From NCBI RefSeq assembly GCF_022829585.1, contig NZ_JAKSYC010000272.1, positions 1-64,000 of the forward strand: a stretch of DNA of 64,000 bases, given 5' to 3'. A model generated the notes under the pieces. That model saw only the letters and a list, made by a program, of their open reading frames with translations. It ran no database searches and was not told the origin of the DNA. Within the stretch, counting starts at the first letter, position 1. Each line of letters starts with the position of its first letter. This DNA comes from Methylobacterium sp. J-026. Lineage in GTDB: Bacteria; Pseudomonadota; Alphaproteobacteria; Rhizobiales; Beijerinckiaceae. The position numbers and the translations under genes were made by a program. Of the stretch, positions 46,975-56,044 are shown one piece after another.

Positions 46975-47957
46975 GCGCGAGCCTTGCCGCGACCGGGTGG
47001 CAAGACTGTCCCGCCGTCACGTCCTTTCTGCCCGGCGCGGTCGAGCCGATCCGGCCCCTGCCCAGGGCGGGCCCGCGGATCGGGCTGGCCCTGGGCGGCG
47101 GCTCGGCTCGGGGCTGGGCCCATATCGGCGTGCTGCGCGCCCTCGAGGAAGCGGGCATCCACCCGACCGTGGTGGCGGGCTGCTCGATCGGGGCGGTGGT
47201 GGGCGCCTGCTACGCGGCCGGGCGCCTCGACCGGCTGGAGGCCTTCGCCCGGGCGCTGACCCGGCGCCGCGTGGTCGGGCTGATCGATCCGCGGCTGCCG
47301 GGCTCCGGCCTGATCGCCGGCAATCGCCTGCGCCAGCGGCTCCGGGCCGACCTCGGCGAGCGCCGCATCGAGAGTCTGCCGATCCGCTTCGGCTGCGTCG
47401 CCACCGAGTACGGCAGCGGCCGGGAGGTCAGCCTGACCGAAGGTCCGGCGGTGGACGCGGTGCGCGCCTCCTATGCGATTCCCGGCCTGTTCCCCCCGGT
47501 GACCCACGAGGGCCGGGTGCTGATGGACGGGACGCTGGTCAATCCGGTGCCGGTGGCCTTGGCGCGGGCGCTCGGCGCCGATCTGGTGATCTGCGTCAAT
47601 CTCAACGGCGACACCGGCGGCCCGGTGGTGCGCGAGGCGCCAAAGCATCCGCTCCGCCGCGGCTTCCTGCAGACCCTGCGCGAGCGGCTGCCGGGCTTCG
47701 AGAGCGCGGAGCCGGAGATCGCCGTGCCGGGCCTCGCCCGGGTGGTGCTCGACGCCTTCAACATCACCCAGGACCGGATCTCGCGCGCGCGGCTGGAGCG
47801 CGACCCGCCGGACGTGGCCATCGGCCCGGACGTGGCCGGCTTCGGCCTGTTCGACTTCCACCGCGCCGCCGAGGGCATTGCCCTCGGGCACCGGGCCGCC
47901 CGGGCCGCCCTGCCGCGGATCTGGGCCGTCCTGCAGGGCGCCGAGGCGCGGGCGTAG
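46971..47957 (+). CDS. Patatin-like phospholipase family protein
   Basis: A 328-residue patatin-fold hydrolase (RssA-like). The oxyanion-hole motif is [20 protein letters not shown] (about 39-58), the nucleophile elbow [13 protein letters not shown] has the G-x-S-x-G Ser (about 72), and the dyad Asp is in [13 protein letters not shown] (about 187). The N-terminal 35 residues are specific. Likely cytoplasmic; substrate unknown but probably a lipid acyl ester. The ATG overlaps the hisI stop. Confidence 0.87.
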   Translation: MSASLAATGWQDCPAVTSFLPGAVEPIRPLPRAGPRIGLALGGGSARGWAHIGVLRALEEAGIHPTVVAGCSIGAVVGACYAAGRLDRLEAFARALTRRRVVGLIDPRLPGSGLIAGNRLRQRLRADLGERRIESLPIRFGCVATEYGSGREVSLTEGPAVDAVRASYAIPGLFPPVTHEGRVLMDGTLVNPVPVALARALGADLVICVNLNGDTGGPVVREAPKHPLRRGFLQTLRERLPGFESAEPEIAVPGLARVVLDAFNITQDRISRARLERDPPDVAIGPDVAGFGLFDFHRAAEGIALGHRAARAALPRIWAVLQGAEARA

Positions 47958-47991
47958 GGCCTCGTCCCCGGCGGGGTCGCGGGACGGGTCG

Positions 47992-48186
47992 CTATCGGAA
48001 GACGGGCAATCCCGCGCCGATGATGACAAGTCCGAGCACGATCAGGCCGCCCCCGGCCCCCTCCAGGGCCGCCTGCTGCACCGAGCGCCGCGGCGCCAGG
48101 CCGGCAAGCGACGCCCCCGAGACCAGGCAGATCACGCTGAGCAGGGTCATGGCGGCAGGCGCTCCGGCGCCCAGGCGGACGCTCAC
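47992..48186 (-). CDS. Small hydrophobic protein, two membrane segments
   Basis: A 64-residue protein with hydrophobic stretches at about 13-30 and 43-63 and a short basic loop (APRRS) between. No family known. The listed start is GTG 48186; ATG 48150 gives 52 residues with both segments. It faces the patatin gene convergently with a 34-base gap. Confidence 0.45.
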   Translation of the reverse strand: MSVRLGAGAPAAMTLLSVICLVSGASLAGLAPRRSVQQAALEGAGGGLIVLGLVIIGAGLPVFR

Positions 48187-48725
48187 GACGACATCGGGCC
48201 GCCGAGGCTACAGGCGCACCGTTAAGGAAAGATCTCGCGGGACGCGCCCGCCCGGGGCGGTGACGGCAGCCGGCGGTCCCACGGATGGCGCCCGGCGCCG
48301 GGCCTACGCCGGCATAGCCCGATCAAACGTCTCTTCCCAAAAGCTGAGTATAATTGGATAAAAATTGACGAATCCTGAAATCAAAATCTAACTTATAATA
48401 TTATGATCATATTATCAATGTAGTTCGATAATTCTTGAGCCTGTTCGGCTGTTCTTTCCCCGCCCCGACCTCACCCTGCGGCGTGTCGCGGAGCGGAGCT
48501 ATACAAGAAGGCCTCCAGCCGGCCGCGTGATCCCTGGACGGCTCCTTCGAGGCTGTTGGGCAAAACCTCACGAAGAGGCGACGATCAGGCTACACGTCGG
48601 TCAGGACGGCCGCGCGATCGCAATCGCGCGGTCAAACGGGCGTTCAGACTCGGCAGCCGCCCCCATCCCGGTCCGGAGCGCGGACACGCGGCCCACGCTC
48701 CGTGTTCGATCAGGCGATGGAGATG
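48187..48725. other. Gene-free region with an AT-rich island
   Basis: No gene supported over 539 bases. The part at 48337-48436 is strikingly AT-rich against the very GC-rich background and contains a short palindrome TATGATCATA. The rest is ordinary GC-rich DNA. The island could be a strong promoter region, a protein-binding or nucleoid site, or imported DNA. Confidence 0.5.
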
Positions 48726-48920
48726 TTAGTGCTTGCCGGTGCTCTTGGCGTGGGCCTTGGCCGAGCTCTCATGCGCCTTGACCGAATGGCCATGCGCTTC
48801 CTCGGAGTGTTTCGTGGCCGTGGCCATGTCACCCTTCGCATGATGATCGGCCGCACTCTTGTGGGATTTGGCCGCGGCCTCGTGATGCTTGGAGGCTTCG
48901 GCGTGGGATGTCTGAGCCAT
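48726..48920 (-). CDS. Small His/Ala/Lys-rich protein
   Basis: A 64-residue protein starting MAQTSHAEASKHHEAAAKSH, with repeated AAKSHKSA/KAHESSAKAH units and about a fifth His residues. It is highly polar and helical, with no signal peptide. Similar small proteins occur near stress genes in Rhizobiales, from memory. Start at ATG 48920 with GAAGG upstream. Confidence 0.65.
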   Translation of the reverse strand: MAQTSHAEASKHHEAAAKSHKSAADHHAKGDMATATKHSEEAHGHSVKAHESSAKAHAKSTGKH

Positions 48921-49268
48921 GGCTGGTTTCCTTCGTTGCACCGGTGACCGGTGCGTGTTGCGGTCGTTGCGACCGTCGCATCCGGACAGGATGTTTCCCG
49001 CCCGGCGTGCTGGGTTCCTCGGAGCCGGCCCATATCGGGGACGGGCCGTTTCGCTGCCGGTGGGACGGTGCCGACGGCGGCGGGAGGCTCCCGAGAGACT
49101 TTGAATCGAGGATCTTCGTCGTTCCGTTGTGCGCCGGACCGATCCTCTGGGATGTCAGGGTCGTGCGCGGGGGGCGCGAAGATGGATCGCGACCGCGGCT
49201 CGATCCGGGACGAATCCGGGAGGATTGATCGACGGTCGCCGGGGCTGTCCGCCCCGTCACGCCCGCCT
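48921..49268. other. Intergenic region
   Basis: No gene supported. The frames here have the composition of shadows. Confidence 0.3.
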
Positions 49269-50018
49269 TCAGATCGGCCGGACGGCGGCCTTCTCGACCA
49301 CCACGGTTTCGACCATGTCGGCCGGCTCGTAGAACCACCGCGCGAGCCTGCCCGCCACCATGGCCCCGGCGATGGGCGCGAGCCAGAACAGCCACAGCTG
49401 CCCGATATAGGCCTCACCCGCGAACAGCGCCGGCCCCGTGCTCCGCGCCGGGTTGACCGAGGTGTTGGTCACCGGGATCGAGATCAGGTGGATCAGAACC
49501 AGGGCGAAACCGATCGGGATGCCGGCAAAGCCCACCGCCGCCCCCTTCGAGGTCGTTCCGATGATGATGAACAGGAAGAAGAACGTCGCCAGGAACTCGA
49601 TGGCGAGGCAGGAGACGATGCCGAACCGGCCGGGGCTGAGGTCGCCGTACCCGTTCGCGGCGAAGCCGTTCGGAACCCAGCCGGGCTTCCCCGACGCGAT
49701 CAGGTAGAGGGCGCCCGCCGCCAGGATCGCCCCCGCGACCTGCGCCAGGATGTAGGGGACCACATGCCGGCTCGCACATCGCCTGGCCGACCATAAGCCG
49801 AGGGTGACCGCGGGATTGAAGTGGCCCCCGGAGATATGCCCGACCGCGTAGGCCATGGTCAGGACGGTGAAGCCGAAGGCGAAGGATATGCCCAGGAAGC
49901 CGATGCCGAGTTCGGGGAAGGCCGCCGACAGCACCGCCGCGCCGCATCCGCCGAATGTCAGCCAGAACGTGCCGAGGAGTTCGGCCGTCGCACGCCGCAT
50001 GGTCGAATGATCTGTCAT
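49269..50018 (-). CDS. aqpZ: Aquaporin Z-type water channel
   Basis: A 249-residue aquaporin with six membrane helices. Both NPA boxes are present: [15 protein letters not shown] (about 60-74) and [15 protein letters not shown] (about 190-204). The selectivity residues fit an AqpZ-type water channel: the second NPA is followed by R. The C-terminus is 20 residues longer than E. coli AqpZ. It may protect against osmotic shock, consistent with the stress genes around it. ATG 50018 is chosen because the first helix starts soon after it. Confidence 0.9.
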   Translation of the reverse strand: MTDHSTMRRATAELLGTFWLTFGGCGAAVLSAAFPELGIGFLGISFAFGFTVLTMAYAVGHISGGHFNPAVTLGLWSARRCASRHVVPYILAQVAGAILAAGALYLIASGKPGWVPNGFAANGYGDLSPGRFGIVSCLAIEFLATFFFLFIIIGTTSKGAAVGFAGIPIGFALVLIHLISIPVTNTSVNPARSTGPALFAGEAYIGQLWLFWLAPIAGAMVAGRLARWFYEPADMVETVVVEKAAVRPI

Positions 50019-50285
50019 CGAAGCCCTCCGGGGCTGTCGCGCGGGACGATCGACGCCGGGACGATGTTGCCGCAGCGCCCGCCCCCGGTCCGGATGCCCC
50101 CGCATAGGCGTTCGCGGCCCGAGACCCGCGCTGCGACGGGCCCTCTGGCGCCGCGCCGGGCACCCACCTTGGCGAACAGCGCTCCACGGCATCGTCCCGA
50201 ACGGGGGTTGCCGCCTTTCGGAACACGATGATGCCAGATCAAAGATCTAGCGCATCGCCCTGATCCCGGTATTCAGGACGATGCG

Positions 50286-50528
50286 TTAGGCGCGAGGGCT
50301 TTGCACGTTCCGTCGAAGCGGGCCGTCGATCCGATGCACCGCCGCAGTGATTTCATCGCGAAGATCCTGACGCTGTATCTCTTCAAGGTCGGGGAGGATG
50401 TCGTCGTGCGCGGCGTTGATCACCGAGATCAGACTGACGTCGCTGCCGTCCCCCTTGAATGTCACCAGGACCTGAGCGTCGCTGTATTGATCGGTCGGAT
50501 CGATGCAGAGGTGCGTCGGCATAGGCAT
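50286..50528 (-). CDS. Small hypothetical protein
   Basis: An 80-residue protein with a polar, mixed alpha/beta look (YSDAQVLVTFKGDGSDVSLI). No family recognised. Starts at ATG 50528 or 50522; GGAG upstream fits the second best. The bases 50529-50845 show no supportable gene. Confidence 0.45.
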   Translation of the reverse strand: MPMPTHLCIDPTDQYSDAQVLVTFKGDGSDVSLISVINAAHDDILPDLEEIQRQDLRDEITAAVHRIDGPLRRNVQSPRA

Positions 50529-50845
50529 CTCCGGACCACGGTTCGGGATGAGCGCCACCGCATCGCCGCCGTCCCGATGGGCCGGGTCCGGGGCGACGGT
50601 GCGCGGGCAGGTCGGGCGCGTCGCGCGCACCGGCCGGATACCGACCGGCGATCCGACGTCCGGAGTCTATCCGCGGGACGCTGCCGTGGCGCCCACCAAT
50701 TCTGATGCTCGGATCCGCGAATATGACGCGACCGGCCTGTCCCGGACCCGGTCCGACATCCCCGGGCTCCCGCTCTCCGGCGCGCCATCCTGGCCGGGCG
50801 GAGCCGTGGCCGGTCGGGCGACGTGGCCGACCGATCCCGACCGGA

Positions 50846-51118
50846 TCAATCGTCCGGGCGCGGCATCGGCCGCGCCTGAAGGAACGCGGCGCGCACGAAG
50901 GGGCGCTTCAGTCCGATGCCGACATTGGGACGACCGACAAATTCCTGGGCGCCCGGGTGGCTGCGCACCGCCTTGACGAGGTTCAGCCGATAGCCGCCTT
51001 GGAAGAGGAACACGCTCGCGACCGACCCGGACAGGAAGGCTTCGACGGCGGCGTCCACCTCGTCCTCCGAGATGAGCTTCCGGTCGCACAGCGTCCCGAT
51101 CGTCTGAAAATCCATCAT
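50846..51118 (-). CDS. Small hypothetical protein
   Basis: A 90-residue protein beginning MMDFQTIGTLCDRKLISEDE, with a hydrophobic stretch SVASVFLFQGGYRLNLVKAV in the middle and a basic, Pro-rich end. Not recognised. It lies in a run of minus-strand small genes at 50286-51862. Confidence 0.5.
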   Translation of the reverse strand: MMDFQTIGTLCDRKLISEDEVDAAVEAFLSGSVASVFLFQGGYRLNLVKAVRSHPGAQEFVGRPNVGIGLKRPFVRAAFLQARPMPRPDD

Positions 51119-51173
51119 CGTGACGATGTAGGGCGCGGATCTCGCCCGTGGATCCGAAGGCCGCCGCCGCTCG

Positions 51174-51563
51174 TCAAGGCGCGGGGCGCACGACGGGACC
51201 GCTCGACACCTGTGCCGAGGGGCGTTCCTGCGCGCCTACGGCCGCCGCGACCTGGGCCAGCTTCTCGGACATGTATCGGAGCGCTTCCGCGCCGCGATCG
51301 ATCTCGTGCCGCCGGTTGGCGACGGGACCCGCCTCGTCCTTGGTCGATGAGATCGCGTCTGCGGCGAGGCCGAGCCGTGCAGCCACACGCTGCAGGGATT
51401 GCGGCCCGGTGAAGACCGTTCGCGCATCGGCGGCGAGGGTCTCGACCAGCGTTCCCGTCTCGGGCTCGAGCTGCATGCCCCAATGCTGCTCGTAGTTCGA
51501 GGCCAACATCTGGCACTTGGTGAACCAGCTGAATTCGATGCCCGTCAATCTGGGACTTGTCAT
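51174..51563 (-). CDS. Hypothetical protein
   Basis: A 129-residue helical protein beginning MTSPRLTGIEFSWFTKCQML. The N-terminal W-F-x-K-C-Q and later helices resemble no family I recognise. Start at ATG 51563 gives a sensible N-terminus; 11 residues more are possible upstream. It follows the DUF1488-like gene by 29 bases on the same strand. Confidence 0.5.
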   Translation of the reverse strand: MTSPRLTGIEFSWFTKCQMLASNYEQHWGMQLEPETGTLVETLAADARTVFTGPQSLQRVAARLGLAADAISSTKDEAGPVANRRHEIDRGAEALRYMSEKLAQVAAAVGAQERPSAQVSSGPVVRPAP

Positions 51564-51592
51564 TACAATTTTCCTGATCCTGTGAGCCGAAA

Positions 51593-51862
51593 TCAAGACA
51601 TATCGGCTTCTTTAATCTCGACGATGTCGTTCATGACCCCGCCGAATTCGTATTTATTGCTGGCGAAGCCCTCGATCTCGCATTGGAAACTCTCGAAGAG
51701 GGCGATCGGCTCGGAATCCGCATCGCCGAAGCAGTCGCGCAGCGTGCTGATCGCGATGCGGCATGGGATAAGCCTGCGCCCATCCGACATCGCGAAACGG
51801 ACGTGTTCGCGCGTGTTCGCATCGATGACCGGTTGCCAGGCCGGGTATCCGACAATCGGCAT
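51593..51862 (-). CDS. DUF1488-like protein
   Basis: An 89-residue protein that fits the DUF1488 pattern: a start with W-x-x-V and N/D residues, RFAMSDGRRLIPCRIAISTL (about 22-41), and ALFESFQCEIEGFASNKYEF (about 54-73). DUF1488 has no known function. First of the minus-strand small genes. ATG 51862. Confidence 0.5.
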   Translation of the reverse strand: MPIVGYPAWQPVIDANTREHVRFAMSDGRRLIPCRIAISTLRDCFGDADSEPIALFESFQCEIEGFASNKYEFGGVMNDIVEIKEADMS

Positions 51863-52097
51863 GACGTATCTCCGCAGTCTTTGATATCATTTAAAACATG
51901 ATGGATGTGTGCTGCAATAAATGTAAACGTGCGAACGCGCAAAAAGTCACGGATTTTATTTTCGATGATCTCGCGACAGGCCCGATGCGGCCCGACGCCC
52001 CCGTGGCGGGGCGCCGGGCTCGTCCTGCAAGACCGAAGCGGTGGCCGCCGTTTCGCGGATCAGGACGCGAGCGGCAGCCGGATCCGCCGGGCCGGTT

Positions 52098-52286
52098 TCA
52101 CCCGATCTCCGGAGGCGCACCGGACGGGATGCCCAGCGGCTCGTTGGACGGCGGGACCTCGTCCGGCCCATCGTCGGGCATGCCCGGAGGCTCGGGGAGC
52201 GGCGTCCGGTCGGGATTCGGGGGATGCGCCGGTGACGGATCGGGATAGGTCGGGTCGGGGCGCTCGGGAGACATCGGGCTTGTCAT
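52098..52286 (-). CDS. Small proline-rich protein
   Basis: A 62-residue protein of which roughly a third is Pro with alternating Asp/Glu (RPDPTYPDPSPAHPPNP), probably disordered. Such small Pro-rich proteins are often called hypothetical in Rhizobiales. ATG 52286 has GAGG 9 bases upstream. The gap 51863-52097 has no gene; 52287-52497 none. Confidence 0.4.
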   Translation of the reverse strand: MTSPMSPERPDPTYPDPSPAHPPNPDRTPLPEPPGMPDDGPDEVPPSNEPLGIPSGAPPEIG

Positions 52287-52497
52287 GCGGGGGTCCTCGC
52301 GCGCTCGCCGCCGAAACGGGGACCGGTTCGCCGTCTGCGAGCGCGTCAGATCAAGGACCTGGGGCGACGCCCGGTTGCACAGCCACGCGGTACGCCGGGG
52401 ATTCCGCCTCGCTCCGGCGACGGCAAGGGGGCTACAGAGGTTTGAGGTCTCAGCGCGCTCGCCGGTCAGATCGGCGGGGCTCGGGTCCCCTCACTCG

Positions 52498-52585
52498 TGC
52501 GGGGCGGCGTTGGAGGTTGCGGGTGGTGCAGGATCGAACGGTGCGGTGCCGTCTGCACCACCCGCACCCCTGACCCCGCCCCGCA
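52498..52585. repeat. Nested inverted repeat, REP-like extragenic element
   Basis: Two nested perfect stems: outer arms 52498-52507 and 52576-52585 (TGCGGGGCGG and its complement), inner arms 52518-52531 and 52553-52566 (14 bases each), with a 21-base loop. The sequence lies in the gene-free 52287-52775 and looks like a folding extragenic palindrome or a transcript-stabilising hairpin. The rest of that gap has no gene. Confidence 0.55.
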
Positions 52586-52775
52586 AGGGGGAGGGAAACA
52601 GCGCCTTCCTTTCAAGATGGTGGCGTCAGCCCGAGACGTGTGAACCCGGCAGGCCGTGGGGGAAGGGCGACGCGCCTGGGGCCGGCCGTTGCCCCCGGCC
52701 GGACGCGATCCGTGAATCCGCCAGCCCCTGCGGGCACGGCGGATGCGGCGGATCCCGATCGCCCCCCCCGGCCGC

Positions 52776-53264
52776 TCAGCCCTCCTTGAAGCCGTATTCC
52801 GGCGTGTCGTCGTCGTTGCCGTAATACTTGTACGGCAGGAACTTGCCCGACATGGTCAGCCGCACCCGGTCGCCCTTGTTGTTGGCCTCGCGGGCCATGT
52901 CCATGTTGAAGTCGATCGCCGACATGATGCCGTCGCCGAACTCCTCCTGGATCAGTTCCTTGAAGGTCGTGCCGTAGACCATCACCAGCTCGTAGAACCG
53001 GTAGATCAGCGGGTCGGTGGGCGGCATCTGGGGGATCGAGCCGCGATAGGGCGCCTCGTTGAGCATGCGCTCCTCGGCGGCGGTGAGCCCGAACAGGGCG
53101 GCCGCCCGCTTCGCCTGGGCCTTGGGCAGCTTCATCTGGCCCATGCAGGCCGCGGTGATCAGGAACGGCGACAGGCCGCCGATCTCCGCGTGGATGTGCT
53201 TCCAGCTCCAGCCCTTCTCGCGCTTGATGTCGAGAAGCTTCTCGGTGAGGTCCTCGCGCTTCAT
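52776..53264 (-). CDS. cynS: Cyanate hydratase (cyanase)
   Basis: A 162-residue cyanase that converts cyanate and bicarbonate to ammonia and CO2. The N-terminal HTH-like domain (about 5-75) precedes the catalytic domain. The catalytic triad is at R89, E92 and S115: IYRFYELVMVYG and GIMSAIDFNM. The decamer active site is complete. No CynT or CynR gene is adjacent. It is another nitrogen-scavenging enzyme in this window. Confidence 0.95.
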   Translation of the reverse strand: MKREDLTEKLLDIKREKGWSWKHIHAEIGGLSPFLITAACMGQMKLPKAQAKRAAALFGLTAAEERMLNEAPYRGSIPQMPPTDPLIYRFYELVMVYGTTFKELIQEEFGDGIMSAIDFNMDMAREANNKGDRVRLTMSGKFLPYKYYGNDDDTPEYGFKEG

Positions 53265-53497
53265 GCGTCACTCCCTGCCTGATCGTCGAATGGGGGGCCG
53301 GGCCGGCCCGCGGGTCGTTCGCGTCGCCCTCGGCAAGCGGTATGCCAAGCACGGCGCCGGTCCGGCAATCCGCAGCCGATGCCCGCGAGCGTGGTTTCGG
53401 TGCACCGGGCGAACGGGAAGCGCACGAGAGGGGCCGGAAACGCTTGCATCCGTGGCGTGTTTTCGGACCATGCGTCTTCGGGTCTCGGAGGCGGGCT

Positions 53498-55078
53498 TTG
53501 GACGGGGACGATCGGGACGGGCAGAGGGCCGGCGGGGCGGCGGGCGCATCCGCGCCCTGGGAATTCGTGCTGCCGGAGGAGACCGCCACCGAGGATCTCG
53601 GCCTGTTCCTGTCCGAGTTCCTGCTCCCGGGGGACGTCGTGACGCTCTCCGGGGGCCTGGGCGGCGGCAAGACCACCCTCGCCCGTGCGGTCATCCGCGA
53701 ACTCACCGGCGACCCGCGCCTGGAGGTGCCGAGCCCGACCTTCACGCTGATCCAGCCCTACGCGACCCGGGACGGCCGGCCGATCATCCACGCGGACCTC
53801 TACCGCCTGCGCGACGCCGACGAATTGGTGGAACTCGGCTTCGACGAGTTGGCCGAGGGGGCGATCACCCTGGTGGAATGGCCCGAGCGGCTGCCGGCCC
53901 GCGACGGGCCGGTGCTCAGCGTCGACCTGTCCCTGCGGGCGGAGTTCGGTCCCGGGGCGCGGCTCGCCCGGATCGCCGGAACCGGCGCCATGCGCGCCCG
54001 GCTCGACCGGGCCCGGGCGGTGCGCCGGCTCCTCGACCGCAGCGGCTGGGACCTCGCCGAGCGCGCGCTGATGCAGGGCGACGCCTCGTCCCGCGCCTAC
54101 GAGCGCCTGACCAAGCCCGACGGCACCAGCGCGGTCCTGATGATCGCGCCGCCCCGGCCCGACGGGCCGCCGGTGCGCGACGGCAAGCCCTACAGCGCGA
54201 TCGTGCATCTGGCCGAGAGCGTCCACGCCTTCGTGGCCCTCGACCGGGGGCTGCGGGCGCTCGGCTTCTCGGCGCCCAAGATCTACGGCGAGGACCTCGC
54301 CGAGGGTCTGCTGATCCTGGAGGATCTCGGCAGCGAGCCGATGATCGAGGCCGGCGCCCCGCGGCCCGAGCGCTACGCCGAGGCCGTGCGCCTGCTCGCG
54401 CGGCTCCACGCCACCCCCCTGCCCGCGGTGCTGCCGGTGGCGGAGGGCATCGACCACGTGCTGCCCCCCTACGACACGGAGGCGCTGCTGTTCGAGGCGG
54501 AGCTGCTGCCCGACTGGTACGCCCCGGCGATCCGGGACGTGACCCTGCCGGAGGCGGCGCGCTCGGACTTCGTGGCTCTGTGGCGGGCGGCCCTGGAGGG
54601 GGCGGTCCCGGACCGGCCGACCTGGACCCTGCGCGACTACCATTCGCCCAACCTGATCTGGCTGCCCGACCGGGACGGGTTGGAGCGGGTCGGGCTGATC
54701 GACTTCCAGGACGCGGTGATGGGCCACCCGGCCTACGACGTCGCCTCGCTGCTGCAGGATGCCCGGGTCGATGCCAGCGCCGAGTTCGAGCTGCGGCTCC
54801 TCGGCCTCTACGCCCGGGAGCGCCGGGGCCGGGACCCGGCCTTCGACGTCGGCGCCTTCGCCACCGCCTACGCCCTGCTGGCGGCCCAGCGCGCCACCAA
54901 GATCCTCGGCATCTTCGCCCGGCTCGACCGGCGCGACGGCAAGCCCGGCTACCTCGCCCACCTGCCGCGGATCGAGGGCTACCTCGCCCGCAACCTCGCC
55001 CATCCGGCGCTGGCCGGGCTGCGGGCCTGGCACGCGGAACACCTGCCGGGCCTGGTCGCCCCCGCCCCCGAACCCTGA
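53498..55078 (+). CDS. TsaE-AmgK fusion: tRNA t6A ATPase and cell wall sugar kinase
   Basis: A 526-residue two-domain protein. Residues about 15-165 are TsaE, the ATPase of the t6A tRNA modification complex, with Walker A GGLGGGKTTLARAV and IIHADLYRLRDADEL. Residues about 175-525 are an aminoglycoside-phosphotransferase-fold kinase (AmgK-like), with DYHSPNLIWLPD in place of the usual H-x-D-x-x-x-x-N and IDFQDAVMGHPAYD as the metal site. TTG 53498 is chosen as start: GGAGG lies 6 bases before it; the in-frame ATG 53342 is less likely. It is 18 bases before murU. Confidence 0.85.
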   Translation: MDGDDRDGQRAGGAAGASAPWEFVLPEETATEDLGLFLSEFLLPGDVVTLSGGLGGGKTTLARAVIRELTGDPRLEVPSPTFTLIQPYATRDGRPIIHADLYRLRDADELVELGFDELAEGAITLVEWPERLPARDGPVLSVDLSLRAEFGPGARLARIAGTGAMRARLDRARAVRRLLDRSGWDLAERALMQGDASSRAYERLTKPDGTSAVLMIAPPRPDGPPVRDGKPYSAIVHLAESVHAFVALDRGLRALGFSAPKIYGEDLAEGLLILEDLGSEPMIEAGAPRPERYAEAVRLLARLHATPLPAVLPVAEGIDHVLPPYDTEALLFEAELLPDWYAPAIRDVTLPEAARSDFVALWRAALEGAVPDRPTWTLRDYHSPNLIWLPDRDGLERVGLIDFQDAVMGHPAYDVASLLQDARVDASAEFELRLLGLYARERRGRDPAFDVGAFATAYALLAAQRATKILGIFARLDRRDGKPGYLAHLPRIEGYLARNLAHPALAGLRAWHAEHLPGLVAPAPEP

Positions 55079-55096
55079 CCACCGGATCCGCCCCGC

Positions 55097-55849
55097 ATGA
55101 GCGAGCTCGAGCCAGCCGTCAGCCGCGCCTTCGTCCTGGCCGCCGGCCTGGGCAAGCGCATGCGGCCGGTGACCGCCACGGTGCCGAAGCCCCTGGTGGA
55201 GGTGGCCGGCAAGGCGCTCCTCGACCACGCCCTGGACCGGGTCGCCGAGGCGGGGATCGGGACCGCGGTCGTCAACGTCCATTACCTGCCCGACCTGATC
55301 GAGGGCCACCTCGCCCGCCGGGCCGAGGCGCCGGGCCGGGGGCCGGCCACGATCGTGTCCGACGAGCGCGGCGCGCTGCTGGAGACCGGCGGCGGCATTC
55401 GCAAGGCGCTGCCGCTCCTGGGCGAGGCGCCCTTCGTCGTGCTGAACGCGGATTCGTTCTGGCTGGAGGGGCCGGCCTCCAACCTGCGCCGGCTGGTTGA
55501 GACCTGGGACGCGGCCCGCATGGACGGGCTGCTCCTCGTGGCCCCCACCACCACCAGCCTCGGCTACGAGGGCGCCGGCGATTTCGTGATGGATGCGGAC
55601 GGGCGCCTGGAGCGCCGCGGCGAGCGTGCGGTGGCGCCGTTCATCTATGCCGGGGTGGCGATCCTGGACCCGGGCCTGTTCGCCGACACGCCGGAGGGGG
55701 CGTTCTCGCTCAACCTCCTGTTCGACCGGGCGATCGCGGCCGGGCGGCTGTTCGGCATGCGCCTCGACGGCCAGTGGCTCCATGTCGGCACGCCGGAGGC
55801 GATCCGGGCCGCGGAGGAGCGGGTGAAGGCGAGCGCCCGGATTCTCTGA
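55097..55849 (+). CDS. murU: MurU-type nucleotidyltransferase
   Basis: A 250-residue nucleotidyltransferase that makes UDP-MurNAc from MurNAc-1-phosphate in cell wall recycling. The signature is FVLAAGLGKRMRPVTATVPK (about 12-31), with the metal Asp in VVLNADSFW (about 115-123). It pairs with the AmgK domain of the upstream gene, which would supply MurNAc-1-phosphate. Two functions in one cluster; the addAB genes that often follow in this group are absent, displaced by the tRNA and the element. Confidence 0.88.
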   Translation: MSELEPAVSRAFVLAAGLGKRMRPVTATVPKPLVEVAGKALLDHALDRVAEAGIGTAVVNVHYLPDLIEGHLARRAEAPGRGPATIVSDERGALLETGGGIRKALPLLGEAPFVVLNADSFWLEGPASNLRRLVETWDAARMDGLLLVAPTTTSLGYEGAGDFVMDADGRLERRGERAVAPFIYAGVAILDPGLFADTPEGAFSLNLLFDRAIAAGRLFGMRLDGQWLHVGTPEAIRAAEERVKASARIL

Positions 55850-55967
55850 CCCAGCGGGGGCGACGCTCGTGTCCGGATTCTCTTGCCACGATGTGTCTTG
55901 CCAAGCCCGATCCGAGCCTCTAGAAGCCCCCTCACACCGGCAGGGCGAGACCCCGCCGCCGTGTCAG

Positions 55968-56044
55968 GCGCCCGTAGCTCAGCTGGATAGAGCACCAGAC
56001 TACGAATCTGGGGGTCAGAGGTTCGAATCCTTTCGGGCGCGCCA
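55968..56044 (+). tRNA. tRNA-Arg (anticodon ACG)
   Basis: A 77-base cloverleaf with encoded CCA. The acceptor stem pairs GCGCCCG (55968-55974) with CGGGCGC, then discriminator G and CCA at 56042-56044. The anticodon loop CTACGAA carries ACG, closed by CCAGA/TCTGG. The T-loop is GTTCGAATC. The 3' end is overlapped by the recombinase gene on the other strand. Confidence 0.97.

Noticed and set aside
50228..50242. GATCAAAGA near the aquaporin promoter as a FixK box
   Set aside because: Only the right half is present.
53261..55783. Minus-strand open frame of 840 codons over tsaE-amgK and murU
   Set aside because: Antisense shadow of two well supported genes.
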